From NCBI RefSeq assembly GCF_000718165.1, contig NZ_JOEY01000012.1, positions 124,001 to 188,000 on the forward strand: 64,000 nt of DNA. Reading direction: 5' to 3'. The position numbers and the translations under genes were made by a program. Shown here piece after piece: positions 23,755 to 32,617 of this stretch; position 1 is the stretch's first letter; every line of letters starts with the position of its first letter. This DNA is from Streptomyces fulvoviolaceus (lineage in GTDB: Bacteria; Actinomycetota; Actinomycetes; Streptomycetales; Streptomycetaceae). The notes beneath the pieces were generated by a model, which worked only from the letters and a program-made list of their open reading frames with translations, made no database searches and was not told the DNA's origin.

Positions 23755-25193
23755 TGCCTGAGCCCGAAACGCCGGCGACCCCGGTGACCTTCCCTCCCGC
23801 CTTCCTCTGGGGCGCGGCGACCTCCGCGTACCAGATCGAGGGGGCGGTGCGGGAGGACGGCCGTACGCCCTCCATCTGGGACACCTTCAGCCATACGCCC
23901 GGCAAGACCGCGGGCGGCGAGCACGGTGACATCGCTGTCGACCACTACCACCGGTTCCGCGACGACGTGGCGCTGATGGCGGACCTCGGCCTGACGGCGT
24001 ACCGCTTCTCGATCTCCTGGTCGCGCGTGCAGCCGACCGGCCGGGGGCCCGCAGTCCAGCGGGGTCTGGACTTCTACCGCAACCTGGTGGACGAGCTGCT
24101 CGCGCACGGCATCAAGCCGGCCGTCACCCTCTACCACTGGGACCTCCCCCAGGAGTTGGAGGACGCGGGCGGCTGGCCGGAGCGCGACACGGCGTACCGC
24201 TTCGCGGAGTACGCGCAGATCGTCGGCGAGGCGCTCGGTGACCGCGTGGAGCAGTGGATCACGCTCAACGAGCCGTGGTGCAGCGCGTTCCTGGGCTACG
24301 GCTCCGGGGTGCACGCGCCGGGCCGCACGGACGCGGCGGCTTCGCTGAAGGCGGCGCACCATCTGAATCTGGCGCACGGACTGGGCACTTCGGCGCTCCG
24401 TGCGGCCATGCCGGCCCGCAACTCGGTGGCGATCAGCCTCAACTCCTCCGTCGTCAGGCCGTATTCGCAGGACCCGGCGGACCTGGCGGCGGTGCAGAAG
24501 ATCGACGACCTGGCCAACGGCGTCTTCCACGGCCCGATCCTGCACGGCGCGTACCCGGAGACGCTGTTCGCCGCGACCGAGCTGATCACGGACTGGTCCT
24601 ACGTCCAGGACGGCGATCTGGCGGCCATCAAGCAGCCGTTGGACGCGCTGGGCCTCAACTACTACACACCGGCGCTGGTTTCGGCGACGGACCCGGACTC
24701 CGACGGCCCGCGCGCCGACGGTCACGGGGCCAGCTCCCACTCCCCGTGGCCGGGCGCGGACGACGTCGCCTTCCACCAAACCCCGGGCGAGCGCACGGAG
24801 ATGGGCTGGACGATCGACCCGACCGGCCTGCACGACCTGATCCTGCGCTACACCCGCGAGGCCCCCGGTCTCCCCCTCTACATCACGGAGAACGGCGCGG
24901 CCTACGACGACAAGCCCGACCCCGACGGCCGCGTCCACGACCCCGAGCGGATCGCCTACCTGCACGGCCACCTGCGCGCGGTCCGCCGCGCCATCGCGGA
25001 CGGCGCGGACGTCCGCGGCTACTACCTGTGGTCCCTCATGGACAACTTCGAGTGGGCGTACGGGTACGAGAAGAGGTTCGGCGCGGTGTACGTGGACTAC
25101 GCGACGCTGGCGCGTACGCCGAAGTCGAGTGCGCTGTGGTACGGGCAGGCGGCGCGGTCGGGGACGCTGCCGCCGGTGGCTTCGGCCGAGTAG
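23754..25193 (+). CDS. bglC: Glycoside hydrolase family 1 beta-glucosidase BglC
   Basis: A 479-residue cytoplasmic GH1 enzyme that splits cellobiose and cellotriose brought in by CebEFG into glucose. The GH1 N-terminal signature ([15 protein letters not shown]) is at residue 17; the acid/base Glu is in [10 protein letters not shown] near residue 170; the nucleophile Glu is in [11 protein letters not shown] near residue 380; a C-terminal [13 protein letters not shown] completes the fold. There is no signal peptide. The ATG is forced by the operator/ribosome-site overlap and by the short run to the GH1 signature. Confidence 0.95.
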   Translation: MPEPETPATPVTFPPAFLWGAATSAYQIEGAVREDGRTPSIWDTFSHTPGKTAGGEHGDIAVDHYHRFRDDVALMADLGLTAYRFSISWSRVQPTGRGPAVQRGLDFYRNLVDELLAHGIKPAVTLYHWDLPQELEDAGGWPERDTAYRFAEYAQIVGEALGDRVEQWITLNEPWCSAFLGYGSGVHAPGRTDAAASLKAAHHLNLAHGLGTSALRAAMPARNSVAISLNSSVVRPYSQDPADLAAVQKIDDLANGVFHGPILHGAYPETLFAATELITDWSYVQDGDLAAIKQPLDALGLNYYTPALVSATDPDSDGPRADGHGASSHSPWPGADDVAFHQTPGERTEMGWTIDPTGLHDLILRYTREAPGLPLYITENGAAYDDKPDPDGRVHDPERIAYLHGHLRAVRRAIADGADVRGYYLWSLMDNFEWAYGYEKRFGAVYVDYATLARTPKSSALWYGQAARSGTLPPVASAE

Positions 25194-25219
25194 ACCACTG
25201 TGCGGGGGATCCGGGGGAC

Positions 25220-25252
25220 GGGGCGCGGCACCTGAGGGGGGTGCCGCGCCCC
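25220..25252 (+). terminator. Terminator after bglC
   Basis: A perfect 13-bp stem GGGGCGCGGCACC (25220-25232) with its complement (25240-25252) and a 7-nt loop; no T tail. It lies 27 nt after the bglC stop. Confidence 0.75.
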
Positions 25253-25480
25253 GCGCACCCGACGAACTCGCTCTTCCTGTGGGATGGCGATCAACTCGTC
25301 TGGCAGAAGTCGTCGTTCAGCACGGGCGGCGAGGGCGAGTGCGTAGAGCTGGCGACCGCGGACACCCCGAACCACATCCACCTCCGCGAGAGCGACCAGC
25401 CGTACGAGATCGCCACGACCACATCCCGCGCCCTGGCGAACCTTCTGCATGCAGTGAAGGCGGGAAGCCTCAGTCGTTGA
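25241..25480 (+). CDS. Orphan DUF397 protein (start uncertain)
   Basis: About 79 residues. From WQKSSFSTGGEGECVELA to the C-terminus (ALANLLHAVKAGSLSR) it is a complete DUF397 domain, a family that in Streptomyces is normally encoded beside an XRE helix-turn-helix protein (BldB/WhiJ-type pairs). No such partner is here. The only in-frame standard start, GTG at 25241, lies inside the bglC terminator stem with no proper ribosome-site spacing, so the gene may be a relic or may use a non-standard start. Its stop overlaps the end of the convergent NTPase gene by 11 nt. Confidence 0.55.
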   Translation: MPRPAHPTNSLFLWDGDQLVWQKSSFSTGGEGECVELATADTPNHIHLRESDQPYEIATTTSRALANLLHAVKAGSLSR

Positions 25481-28400
25481 GCCCCAGGTGCGCGTAGACC
25501 GCGTCCCGTACCCGAAGGACGGCGTCCGGGTCGATCGCGGCGAGGACCGGAACGGCGTGGTGCCAGCCGTCCGGAGTGAGCGCCTCGGCCAGGAATGCTC
25601 TCGCGCGGGGGAGGTCGGGGCCGGACGGGGGTGGGAGAAGGAGGGTGCCGAGGCGGCGGGCAAGGAGTGCGCCGTAGTAGTTCTCCAGGTGGAGCGGCAC
25701 CGGCACACGGTCGCCGGGCAGCAGCGCGGCGTACGCGGCGAGATGGGCGAAGACCTCCGCGCACTGCTCCGCCCAACCTCCGCCCCGGGCCAGGGTCCGG
25801 GCTGTCTCGTCGTCGCCGAGAACGGCGTAGGCGAGGGCCGCTCCGCCCCGGGACCCGGCGTCGGGCCAGGGCTCTCCCTCGGCCTGCGCAGCCATCGCGT
25901 CGAGGTTGCGGCGGGCAGCAGCCGGGGCGGTTACGGCGGTCAGGAGGCCGCGGAGCACATCTATGGTGTGTTGTCTGACCGGATCCTGGTGATCAGTGGC
26001 GTCCAGGAGCCGTCTGATGTGTGCGCTGCGTTCGTCGTCGTGGTGTCCTACGGTGACGAGCAGCTGCGCGTAGAGCGGCACGTCATCACCGCGCATACTG
26101 AGGAGCGCGTCGTCGACCAGTCGACCCGCCGCCTCCGGATCCTGCGACCACAGGGCGGAAGCCGCCTCCACACGCGCGAGAAAAGGGTCATGCGCATTCG
26201 ACGGCGGCGGAAAAGGGTCGTACACCTTCCACAGCGACGGCTGCTCCTCCAGGACTCGCTCGACGGCGTCCGCCGCGCCCGCCCGCCCCAGTGCCTGGAC
26301 AGCAGCCGCTTTGGCCCCGAGGGGCACGAACCTGTCGACGGTGAACGCCGACTCGACGGCCCGTTCGGCAAGGCACAGCGCCCGGGCGGGGTCGCTCTCC
26401 GCGACGGCCAGGGACACGACGGCAGAGGCCCAGGCCGTCGCATCGCGCTCGTTGATCGTCGCCATGAGGCGCTCGGCCTCATCGGGCCGACCCACGGTGG
26501 CCAGGGCGCCCGCCAAGGCCGCGAGATGTTCCTGGACGGTCTCAGGCACCGGTCCGGCCGTCGGCTGGTGCCCGTGCTCGGCCTTGTGGAGCAGCTCCAG
26601 CGCCCGCTGCGGATCGTCGACGACGAAGTGGCCGGCGAGCGTGGCAAGGACTTCGGCGGCGTCCTGCCATTCGGTGCTCAGCGTTGAGGAGGAGGACGCC
26701 TCGGCGAGTACCAGGGCTTCCAGCTCATCGGCGGCACCGGCCCTCGCGAGGAGTTCGACGACTCGCCGGGGGGTGTCGTAAACGTCGCCGAAGAAGGAGC
26801 GTATCCGCGTCCGGAAGCTCAGAAGAACCGCCCACGCCTCGGTGACCGCGCCTCTGCGGGCCCACCCCTCGGCGACGAACGACTGGAGGAACCTGTCATC
26901 ATCCGCGCGGCCGGAACGGGGCCTTTCCTCCATCAGCCGCTGGGCTTCCGCCATCCGGTCCGTGATGACGAGTGCGCAGACATCACCGAAGACCGGCCCC
27001 CGCATCCAGCCGACTCCGAACGTCACCAGTGCCCCTACGATGCCGAACCTCTCCCATTCCCAGGGCCCACGCAGGTCCCTGCCCAGCTCCGCCACGGCCG
27101 GCGAGACAAGCTGTTCGGCCTCACGGGGGTGTGTCTCGCGCAGGGCGTCCGCGGCGACCGCGGGAAGGTTCCCGCAGTCGTTCGTGGGGCTCCGGGCGAA
27201 CTCGATCACCGCCTGCCGGAGCCGTGCCGCGTGCTCGGAGAAGCCGCATGCCGACCACGCCTCAGCGATGCTCACCAGAACACGGACGCGCCACGAGAGG
27301 AACTCGATCCGCCCGGCGGTCTCCTCCGCCAGCCGGAGCAGGTCGGCTGCGTCCACCGTATGCCCGAGCGCGGTGGCGGTCATGACCAGCGCATCGATGA
27401 ACTCCTTCAGGTGCGGGCCATCCTCCGGCCGGGGCAGTTCGCGGAGCACGCTCACCGCCTCCTCCCCGCGGCCCACCAGTGCCAGGACGGTGGCCCAAGT
27501 GCCGTGCGCCGCCCACGGAACGGAGCTGTTCGGGCGTAGCGCCTCCTCGACCAGCCGCATCCCCTCCTCCGCCAGCCCCACCGCCCGCCGGTCCCCCGCC
27601 TCCGCCAGCTCGCGTGCCACCGCGAGCAACGCCCGGGAGCGGTCCTCGGGCTTGAAGACACTGCGGGCGAGCCCGATGGCCTGCCGAACCCGGCCGAGAC
27701 GGGCATGGACAGCGGGGATGTCCGGATGCAGGGACTCGTTCCGCCGGGCCACCAGATCCGCTACGGCGGCCAGTGCCCCCAACGCTCCCAGGTCGTCCGG
27801 TGCGACCCGCAGCACCGTCTCCCGCGCCGCCGCGATCTCCGCGAGGCAGGCGGCGTCGCTGCCCGTGGCCTCCCGAAGACGGTCCCGTCGCCGGGCGTCC
27901 ACGGCAAGAGCGGCGATCCGGCGGGCATCCTGAAGCAGCGCGACCAGACGGCTGTACGGCTGGAGCAGATACAGCGGGGTCTCCTCCGGCCAGCCTCGGC
28001 GCTCGTACTCCTGCGCCCACGTGTGCAACCGCGACCGGTACGCCTCCACGTCCGGCCCGAGTTCGTCCTGCGCGGCGGCGAGCAGGGTCTCGTGGGCGAA
28101 GAGATAGCCACGGTTGGTGGTGTACATCGTCACGTCACCGTCCGCGCTGTCGATGCCGCTGCCACGCAACCGCAGAATGCGGCCGAACACACTCCCCAGC
28201 CGCTGCCGCAACGTATAGCTCGGCTCACCCGTAAGCTGCCGCAGGTCCTCGACCGTGAGCGTGCCCCGAGCCGCGGTGAGCAGACCGACCACGTCCCGCT
28301 CCAACCGATCACCGGCCAAGGCCCGTTGGAGGTCGTACTTGGCCTCGTGTTCGGTATGGCGGGCCGCCTCCGAGGTGGTGAGCCGCACCACCGGGCAGTG

Positions 28401-29693
28401 CCGCAGCGGATGCCCTCCACCGACGTCCGGCGGGATACCGGGGTTCGGCCGGCTCGTCACCAGGACCCGGACGTTCGGCGGGAGGCGTTCCGGCAGGAGG
28501 GAGGCGATGCTGACCCCCGTGCCGCCCGGCATCCGGGACTGGTCCTCGTCCAGACCGTCCACGACGAGCAGCAGCGTGCCGCCGTCCCGCGCGACCCGTT
28601 CCGCCGCCTGACGCAGCAGCAGTCGTCGCTCGCCGTCACGGGCGGCCGGAGAGGCCGTCGCGACCGGCTCACGGCCCACGATCGTCGCCAGCTGGTCGAC
28701 CACCGCCGCCGTGTAGGCATCTCCGTCGGACTGCCCCGCGTACCGCGCCGTGATGAAGAAACACACCGGCACCACCCCACGCGGCGGATGCAGCGCGAAC
28801 CAGGCCGCCAGGGCCGTCTTGCCCGCCCACGGGCGCCCCTGGAGCCAGCGGTACGGCTCCGAGCCGCCGCAGAAGGAGACCAGGTCAGCCAGCTCCGCCT
28901 CCCGCTCGTCCAGCAACTCGGGGGCGATGTCGGCGAGTTGAGCACGGTAGACCTCTTGGACGAGGTCGAGGGAGTCCCAGGAGGACACCTCGGGGAGCGC
29001 CGTGCCGTCGTACGACAACAGGGCACCCAGCTCCGCCCGTTCGCCCGCGCTCAACACATCCCGCCACCGGTCCACCCGCCCCGCCGCGATCCGCCCGGTC
29101 CCCTCCCTGCGGTGGTGCCGGGTCACCACCCCCACCAGATACCCACCGCTGAAGACCGCCGCCCCCGACATCCCCTCCCACGCGTCCCGCTCAGGATCCG
29201 GATCCTCGGCGGGCGGCGCGGTGATCCTCAGATCGAGCGTGCCCTCCCGCCGGTTGGCCAGCACCGCGCACCGTGCGTCCATGTGCTCGGCATCCCGGAA
29301 GGGCCGGCCCTCGGCATTCCTGCGGAGCTTGAAGCGGGGGAACCCCATCGCCGTACAAGTGAGCACCGCGTCCTGCTCACCGACCGTGCCGAAGACGGCG
29401 GACGGGACGTCGTCATCCGAATGGCCCGACAGAGTCAGTACGGCGACGTCGATGCCGTCGTCCGTCCATGCCACCGTCGCGTCGACCTCCCGCTCCCCCG
29501 GCCGACCGGCCTGGAAACGGACCCGGATGCCGTCGGCACGAGCGACGACGTGCGCGGCCGTGAGAACCGTGCCCGACGCGACGAGATACCCCGAACCACG
29601 CCGCGCCCTGCCCCCGTCCACCGGCCCGACGATGACTTCCGCGACCCGCTCCGGCCGCAGCCCCTGCTCAGATCTCGCCGTCAACCTCGTCAC
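25470..29693 (-). CDS. Trypsin-like protease-STAND NTPase fusion (predicted conflict/immunity effector)
   Basis: 1407 residues, no signal peptide. Residues 1-215 are a trypsin-fold serine protease with an apparent intact triad: His48 (TAAHVV), Asp82 (GIDVAVL), Ser176 (EGMSGAAVF). Residues about 280-480 are a STAND P-loop NTPase: Walker A GRPWAGKT (286-293) and Walker B LLLVVDGLDED (374-384). A winged-helix-like linker follows, and about 620-1400 is a long superhelix of degenerate TPR-like repeats, the likely sensor. By analogy with STAND immune proteins, ligand binding would oligomerise the NTPase and activate the protease; that is inference. The GTG start overlaps the preceding Trypco2-like gene by 26 nt. 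Confidence 0.85.
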   Translation of the reverse strand: MTRLTARSEQGLRPERVAEVIVGPVDGGRARRGSGYLVASGTVLTAAHVVARADGIRVRFQAGRPGEREVDATVAWTDDGIDVAVLTLSGHSDDDVPSAVFGTVGEQDAVLTCTAMGFPRFKLRRNAEGRPFRDAEHMDARCAVLANRREGTLDLRITAPPAEDPDPERDAWEGMSGAAVFSGGYLVGVVTRHHRREGTGRIAAGRVDRWRDVLSAGERAELGALLSYDGTALPEVSSWDSLDLVQEVYRAQLADIAPELLDEREAELADLVSFCGGSEPYRWLQGRPWAGKTALAAWFALHPPRGVVPVCFFITARYAGQSDGDAYTAAVVDQLATIVGREPVATASPAARDGERRLLLRQAAERVARDGGTLLLVVDGLDEDQSRMPGGTGVSIASLLPERLPPNVRVLVTSRPNPGIPPDVGGGHPLRHCPVVRLTTSEAARHTEHEAKYDLQRALAGDRLERDVVGLLTAARGTLTVEDLRQLTGEPSYTLRQRLGSVFGRILRLRGSGIDSADGDVTMYTTNRGYLFAHETLLAAAQDELGPDVEAYRSRLHTWAQEYERRGWPEETPLYLLQPYSRLVALLQDARRIAALAVDARRRDRLREATGSDAACLAEIAAARETVLRVAPDDLGALGALAAVADLVARRNESLHPDIPAVHARLGRVRQAIGLARSVFKPEDRSRALLAVARELAEAGDRRAVGLAEEGMRLVEEALRPNSSVPWAAHGTWATVLALVGRGEEAVSVLRELPRPEDGPHLKEFIDALVMTATALGHTVDAADLLRLAEETAGRIEFLSWRVRVLVSIAEAWSACGFSEHAARLRQAVIEFARSPTNDCGNLPAVAADALRETHPREAEQLVSPAVAELGRDLRGPWEWERFGIVGALVTFGVGWMRGPVFGDVCALVITDRMAEAQRLMEERPRSGRADDDRFLQSFVAEGWARRGAVTEAWAVLLSFRTRIRSFFGDVYDTPRRVVELLARAGAADELEALVLAEASSSSTLSTEWQDAAEVLATLAGHFVVDDPQRALELLHKAEHGHQPTAGPVPETVQEHLAALAGALATVGRPDEAERLMATINERDATAWASAVVSLAVAESDPARALCLAERAVESAFTVDRFVPLGAKAAAVQALGRAGAADAVERVLEEQPSLWKVYDPFPPPSNAHDPFLARVEAASALWSQDPEAAGRLVDDALLSMRGDDVPLYAQLLVTVGHHDDERSAHIRRLLDATDHQDPVRQHTIDVLRGLLTAVTAPAAARRNLDAMAAQAEGEPWPDAGSRGGAALAYAVLGDDETARTLARGGGWAEQCAEVFAHLAAYAALLPGDRVPVPLHLENYYGALLARRLGTLLLPPPSGPDLPRARAFLAEALTPDGWHHAVPVLAAIDPDAVLRVRDAVYAHLGLND

Positions 29694-29979
29694 CCGTGAT
29701 CATCGCCGTCTCCGCCACACCCCCACCGGGCGGTACGACCTTCGGGGTGAGCGTGAGGGTGACGCGCTGCGTCTCGGCGTGCCCGTACTTGCCGTTCGCC
29801 CCGGCGTCGACGACCCACAACTTCACCTTGGCGTCCGCGCCGCCCTCACGCGTGACGGCGACGGACGCCTCGACCTCCACGGGTCCCAGCTCGAAGCGCA
29901 GCATCCTCCCGTCACCGTCCGTCAGAGCGGCGGTCAACTGCTCCCGCAACTCCCGGATCATGTCAGCCAGTTCGATCAC
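29668..29979 (-). CDS. Trypco2-like small partner of the trypsin-STAND protein
   Basis: 103 residues: an N-terminal helix (MIELADMIRELREQLTAAL) followed by a beta-rich domain (RFELGPVEVEASVAVTREGG, then AETQRVTLTLTPKV). This pattern matches the trypsin-co-occurring domain 2 (Trypco2) family, which is known to be encoded beside trypsin-STAND/NTPase conflict systems in multicellular bacteria. It may be the regulator or the protease substrate. GTG start; its end overlaps the NTPase start by 26 nt, so the two are co-translated and it is made first. Confidence 0.72.
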   Translation of the reverse strand: MIELADMIRELREQLTAALTDGDGRMLRFELGPVEVEASVAVTREGGADAKVKLWVVDAGANGKYGHAETQRVTLTLTPKVVPPGGGVAETAMITGDEVDGEI

Positions 29980-30049
29980 GCGTCCCCCATGTGCAGCGGT
30001 GCTGGGATGCTACAAGTCGCACGCCCCGCAGACAGTTTCCGCGATTCGG

Positions 30050-30397
30050 CTACACCGCGACGAGCCGAACCCGGTCCCCACACAGTTTGGCCATGTCATC
30101 CACGTCTGAGGTCAGCATGACGACCGGTCGGCGCTGCCTGAGCGCCATCTCCGCCACAGCGGCGTCGATCGCGTACCTGTGACCGTGCAGCCCGGCAGCG
30201 ATCAGCAGAGCAGAGACGGCCTTCGCCTCCTCGTCGCCGACAGGCACGATCCGCACCCCCGACAGCACCCACGCCAGCCGTGCCCTGTCCGTCCGTCGAT
30301 GGACCGCCTCGGCGACGAGGGCCACATACGGCTCGTGGTCACCGACGAGCTTCGACAGACCTTCGCGGTCGAGGACGAGCGTACCTTCGTGGCTAAC
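30050..30397 (-). CDS. PIN-domain toxin (no standard start codon)
   Basis: About 115 residues of a PIN-fold ribonuclease, as in VapC-type toxins. Acidic active-site candidates: LVLDREGLSK (Asp), an acidic residue in the middle, HRYAIDAAVAEMAL (Asp) and LTSDVDDMAKLCG (Asp). By comparison with related PIN proteins (…EGTLVLDSEGL…) the chain should begin about here, yet the codon at 30397 is GTT and no ATG/GTG/TTG is nearby in frame. The frame is open up to 30622, but that extension overlaps the antitoxin and is Ser/Arg-rich noise. So it is a mutated start, an unusual start, or a silenced toxin. Confidence 0.65.
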   Translation of the reverse strand, partial: VSHEGTLVLDREGLSKLVGDHEPYVALVAEAVHRRTDRARLAWVLSGVRIVPVGDEEAKAVSALLIAAGLHGHRYAIDAAVAEMALRQRRPVVMLTSDVDDMAKLCGDRVRLVAV

Positions 30398-30416
30398 TTG
30401 CGGCGGGCGACTGGAC

Positions 30417-30581
30417 CTACTCGGCGAACATCTCGTCGAAGACGCGTCGAGCCTGCTCCTGTTCCTGCTCGGAGACCGGTCCGTTGCGGTGTTCGTAGTC
30501 CTCCAGGTACTCGTCGAGGATCCGGCCGCGCAGCTTGCGCTCCACCTCCTCTTCGCCGATGCCGTACGAGGTCTCGTCCAT
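30417..30581 (-). CDS. Small acidic antitoxin-like protein
   Basis: 54 residues, acidic and helical (MDETSYGIGEEEVERKLRGR, later EQEQEQARRVFDEMFAE). Its size, charge and position 19 nt upstream of the PIN gene, on the same strand, fit the antitoxin of a VapBC-type pair. No DNA-binding domain is evident in the short N-terminus. It is downstream of, and could be read through from, the galactosidase gene. Confidence 0.6.
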   Translation of the reverse strand: MDETSYGIGEEEVERKLRGRILDEYLEDYEHRNGPVSEQEQEQARRVFDEMFAE

Positions 30582-30622
30582 GGAGCCAGATTCTCGAACG
30601 AGTAGGAATCCTGCTCGGTCAA

Positions 30623-32617
30623 TCACCCCCGCGGCTCCCGTACGACCACGACGTCCCCCGCCGCGACGGTGACCGTGCCGCCCTCGACGGGCTTGCCCGC
30701 CAGCAGGTCCGTGGCGTCGGACCGGACCTCGACCTCGGCGCTCTGGTCGCCGTGGTTGATCAAGAAGAGGTAGTCGGCGTCCGGGCCGCGTCGCAGTGCC
30801 ACCTCCACGCCCTCCGGGGTCACGCGGACCGGCTCCACGCCCGCCTCCGTGCGGATGCGGTCGAGCAGCGCGGCGAGGGCAGCCGGGTCCGGGTGGGTGG
30901 CCAGGTACCAGGTGGTGCCGGTGCCGTGGGTGTGGCGGGTCACGGCCGGGATGCCGGTCAGCGGGCCTTCCGTGTACGACGTGACGGCCTCGGCGCCGGC
31001 CAGGTGCACGCGCTCCGACCACAGGGACGCCGTACCGCCGCCGCTCAAGCCGTGTGACTCACCGGGCAGCAACGGGAACAGCTCGTCCGTCCGCACTCCC
31101 AGCGCCTCGCGGAACGCGCCCGGGTAACCGCCCAGCCGGACATGGCAGTTGGCGTCGACCGCTCCGCTGTGGAAGCCGACGGCGAGTGTGCCGCCCCGCT
31201 CGGCGAATCCCGTCAGGTTCGCCGCGCCCTCGTCGTCCACCAGGTACAGGCTCGGGGCCAGGACCAGGCGGTACTGCGAAAGGTCCGCGTCCGGGCGTAC
31301 GAAGTCCACCGCGATGCCCGCACGCCACAGGGGCTCGTACCAGGAGCGGGCCAGCTCCAGATAGCGGAGTTCGGAGCTCGGCTGACTCGGCATCTCCATG
31401 GCCCAGCGGGCGTCCCAGTCCCACACGATGGCCGTCTGCGCGGTGCCCGTGCTGCCCCGCACCTCCGCCAGCGCCTTCAGGTCCGCGCCCAGTGCGACCA
31501 CGTCACGCCAGATCTGGCTGTCCGTGCCGGCGTGCGGGAGCATCGCCGAGTGCCACTGCTCGGCGCCCGCCTTGGCGGCCCGCCACTGGAAGTAGGCGAT
31601 GCCGTCGGCGCCGCGGGCGACGTGGGCGAGCGCGTTGCGCCGCAACTCCCCTGCCGTCTTCGCCCTGTTGACCGGCTGCCAGTTCACCGCGCCCGTCGAG
31701 TGCTCCATCAGCAGCCACGGACGGCCGCCCGCGAGGGAGCGGACGATGTCGCCGCTCAGTGCTATGTCGATCTCCGACTCCGGGTCCGTGGAGCGCAGGT
31801 AGTGGTCGTTTGAGACCACGTCCAACTCCGGTGCCCAGCGCCAGTAGTCCAGCGCGTCGAAGTTGTACATCACCATGAAGTTGGTGGTGGCGGGGATCTC
31901 CGGGGCCACTTCCCGCAGCACCGCCCGCTCCGCCTTGTACAGCGACAGCAACGCGTCGCTGCAGAAGCGGCGCCAGTCCAGCTGGTGGGTCGGGTTGGGG
32001 ACGGCACCGGTGGCGCGGGGCGGGATGATCTCGTCCCAGTCGTAGTACCACTGGCTCCAGAAGGTGGTGCCCCAGGCGTCGTTCAGGGCGTCGAGAGTGA
32101 CGTAGCGCGCACGAAGCCACCTGCGAAACGCCGCCGCGCTCTCGTCGCAGTAGCACTCCGCGTTGTGGCAGCCGTACTCGTTGTGGATGTGCCACATCAC
32201 GACGGCCGGGTGATCGGCGTACCGCCGCGCCAGTTCGCCCGTGATACGCAGGGCCGCCTCGCGGTATGCGGGGCTCGACGGGCAGAACGTCTGGCGGCTG
32301 CCGTACGACAGCCCGCGGCCGTCCTTGTCCACCGGCAGCGCGTCCGGGTGCTTGCGGAAGAACCACGCCGGTGGGGCCGCGGTCGGGGTGGCGAGGTCGG
32401 CCGCGATGCCGTTCTCGTGGAGCAGCTCCAGGATCCGGTCCATGCGCGAGAAGTCGTACACGCCCTCGGACGGTTCGAGGAGTGCCCACGAGAAGATGCC
32501 GACGCTGACCATGTTGACGCCGGCCTCGCGCATCAGCCGTACGTCCTCGGCCCAGACTTCCTCGGGCCACTGCTCGGGGTTGTAGTCGCCGCCGTACGCG
32601 ATACCGGGGACGATCAT
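30623..32617 (-). CDS. Glycoside hydrolase family 42 beta-galactosidase
   Basis: A 664-residue GH42 enzyme, cytoplasmic (no signal peptide). The TIM barrel (about 1-385) opens with IAYGGDYNPEQWPEEVW; the acid/base Glu is in HIHNEYGCHN near residue 145 and the nucleophile Glu in LLMEHSTGAVNWQP near 305. A cysteine cluster (CHNAECYC) just after the acid/base Glu matches the GH42 zinc site. The trimerisation and C-terminal beta domains follow. It splits terminal beta-galactosides imported by the upstream transporter. Its ATG overlaps the GH36 stop (4 nt), so it is the last gene of the operon. Confidence 0.92.
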   Translation of the reverse strand: MIVPGIAYGGDYNPEQWPEEVWAEDVRLMREAGVNMVSVGIFSWALLEPSEGVYDFSRMDRILELLHENGIAADLATPTAAPPAWFFRKHPDALPVDKDGRGLSYGSRQTFCPSSPAYREAALRITGELARRYADHPAVVMWHIHNEYGCHNAECYCDESAAAFRRWLRARYVTLDALNDAWGTTFWSQWYYDWDEIIPPRATGAVPNPTHQLDWRRFCSDALLSLYKAERAVLREVAPEIPATTNFMVMYNFDALDYWRWAPELDVVSNDHYLRSTDPESEIDIALSGDIVRSLAGGRPWLLMEHSTGAVNWQPVNRAKTAGELRRNALAHVARGADGIAYFQWRAAKAGAEQWHSAMLPHAGTDSQIWRDVVALGADLKALAEVRGSTGTAQTAIVWDWDARWAMEMPSQPSSELRYLELARSWYEPLWRAGIAVDFVRPDADLSQYRLVLAPSLYLVDDEGAANLTGFAERGGTLAVGFHSGAVDANCHVRLGGYPGAFREALGVRTDELFPLLPGESHGLSGGGTASLWSERVHLAGAEAVTSYTEGPLTGIPAVTRHTHGTGTTWYLATHPDPAALAALLDRIRTEAGVEPVRVTPEGVEVALRRGPDADYLFLINHGDQSAEVEVRSDATDLLAGKPVEGGTVTVAAGDVVVVREPRG

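Noticed and set aside
25488..26687. A 399-codon plus-strand frame opposite the STAND gene
   Set aside because: Antisense shadow; no ribosome site or recognised domain, and the minus-strand protein is clearly real.
30398..30622. The N-terminal 75-residue extension of the PIN frame
   Set aside because: It overlaps the antitoxin in another frame and is a Ser/Arg/Thr-rich shadow, not part of the PIN fold.
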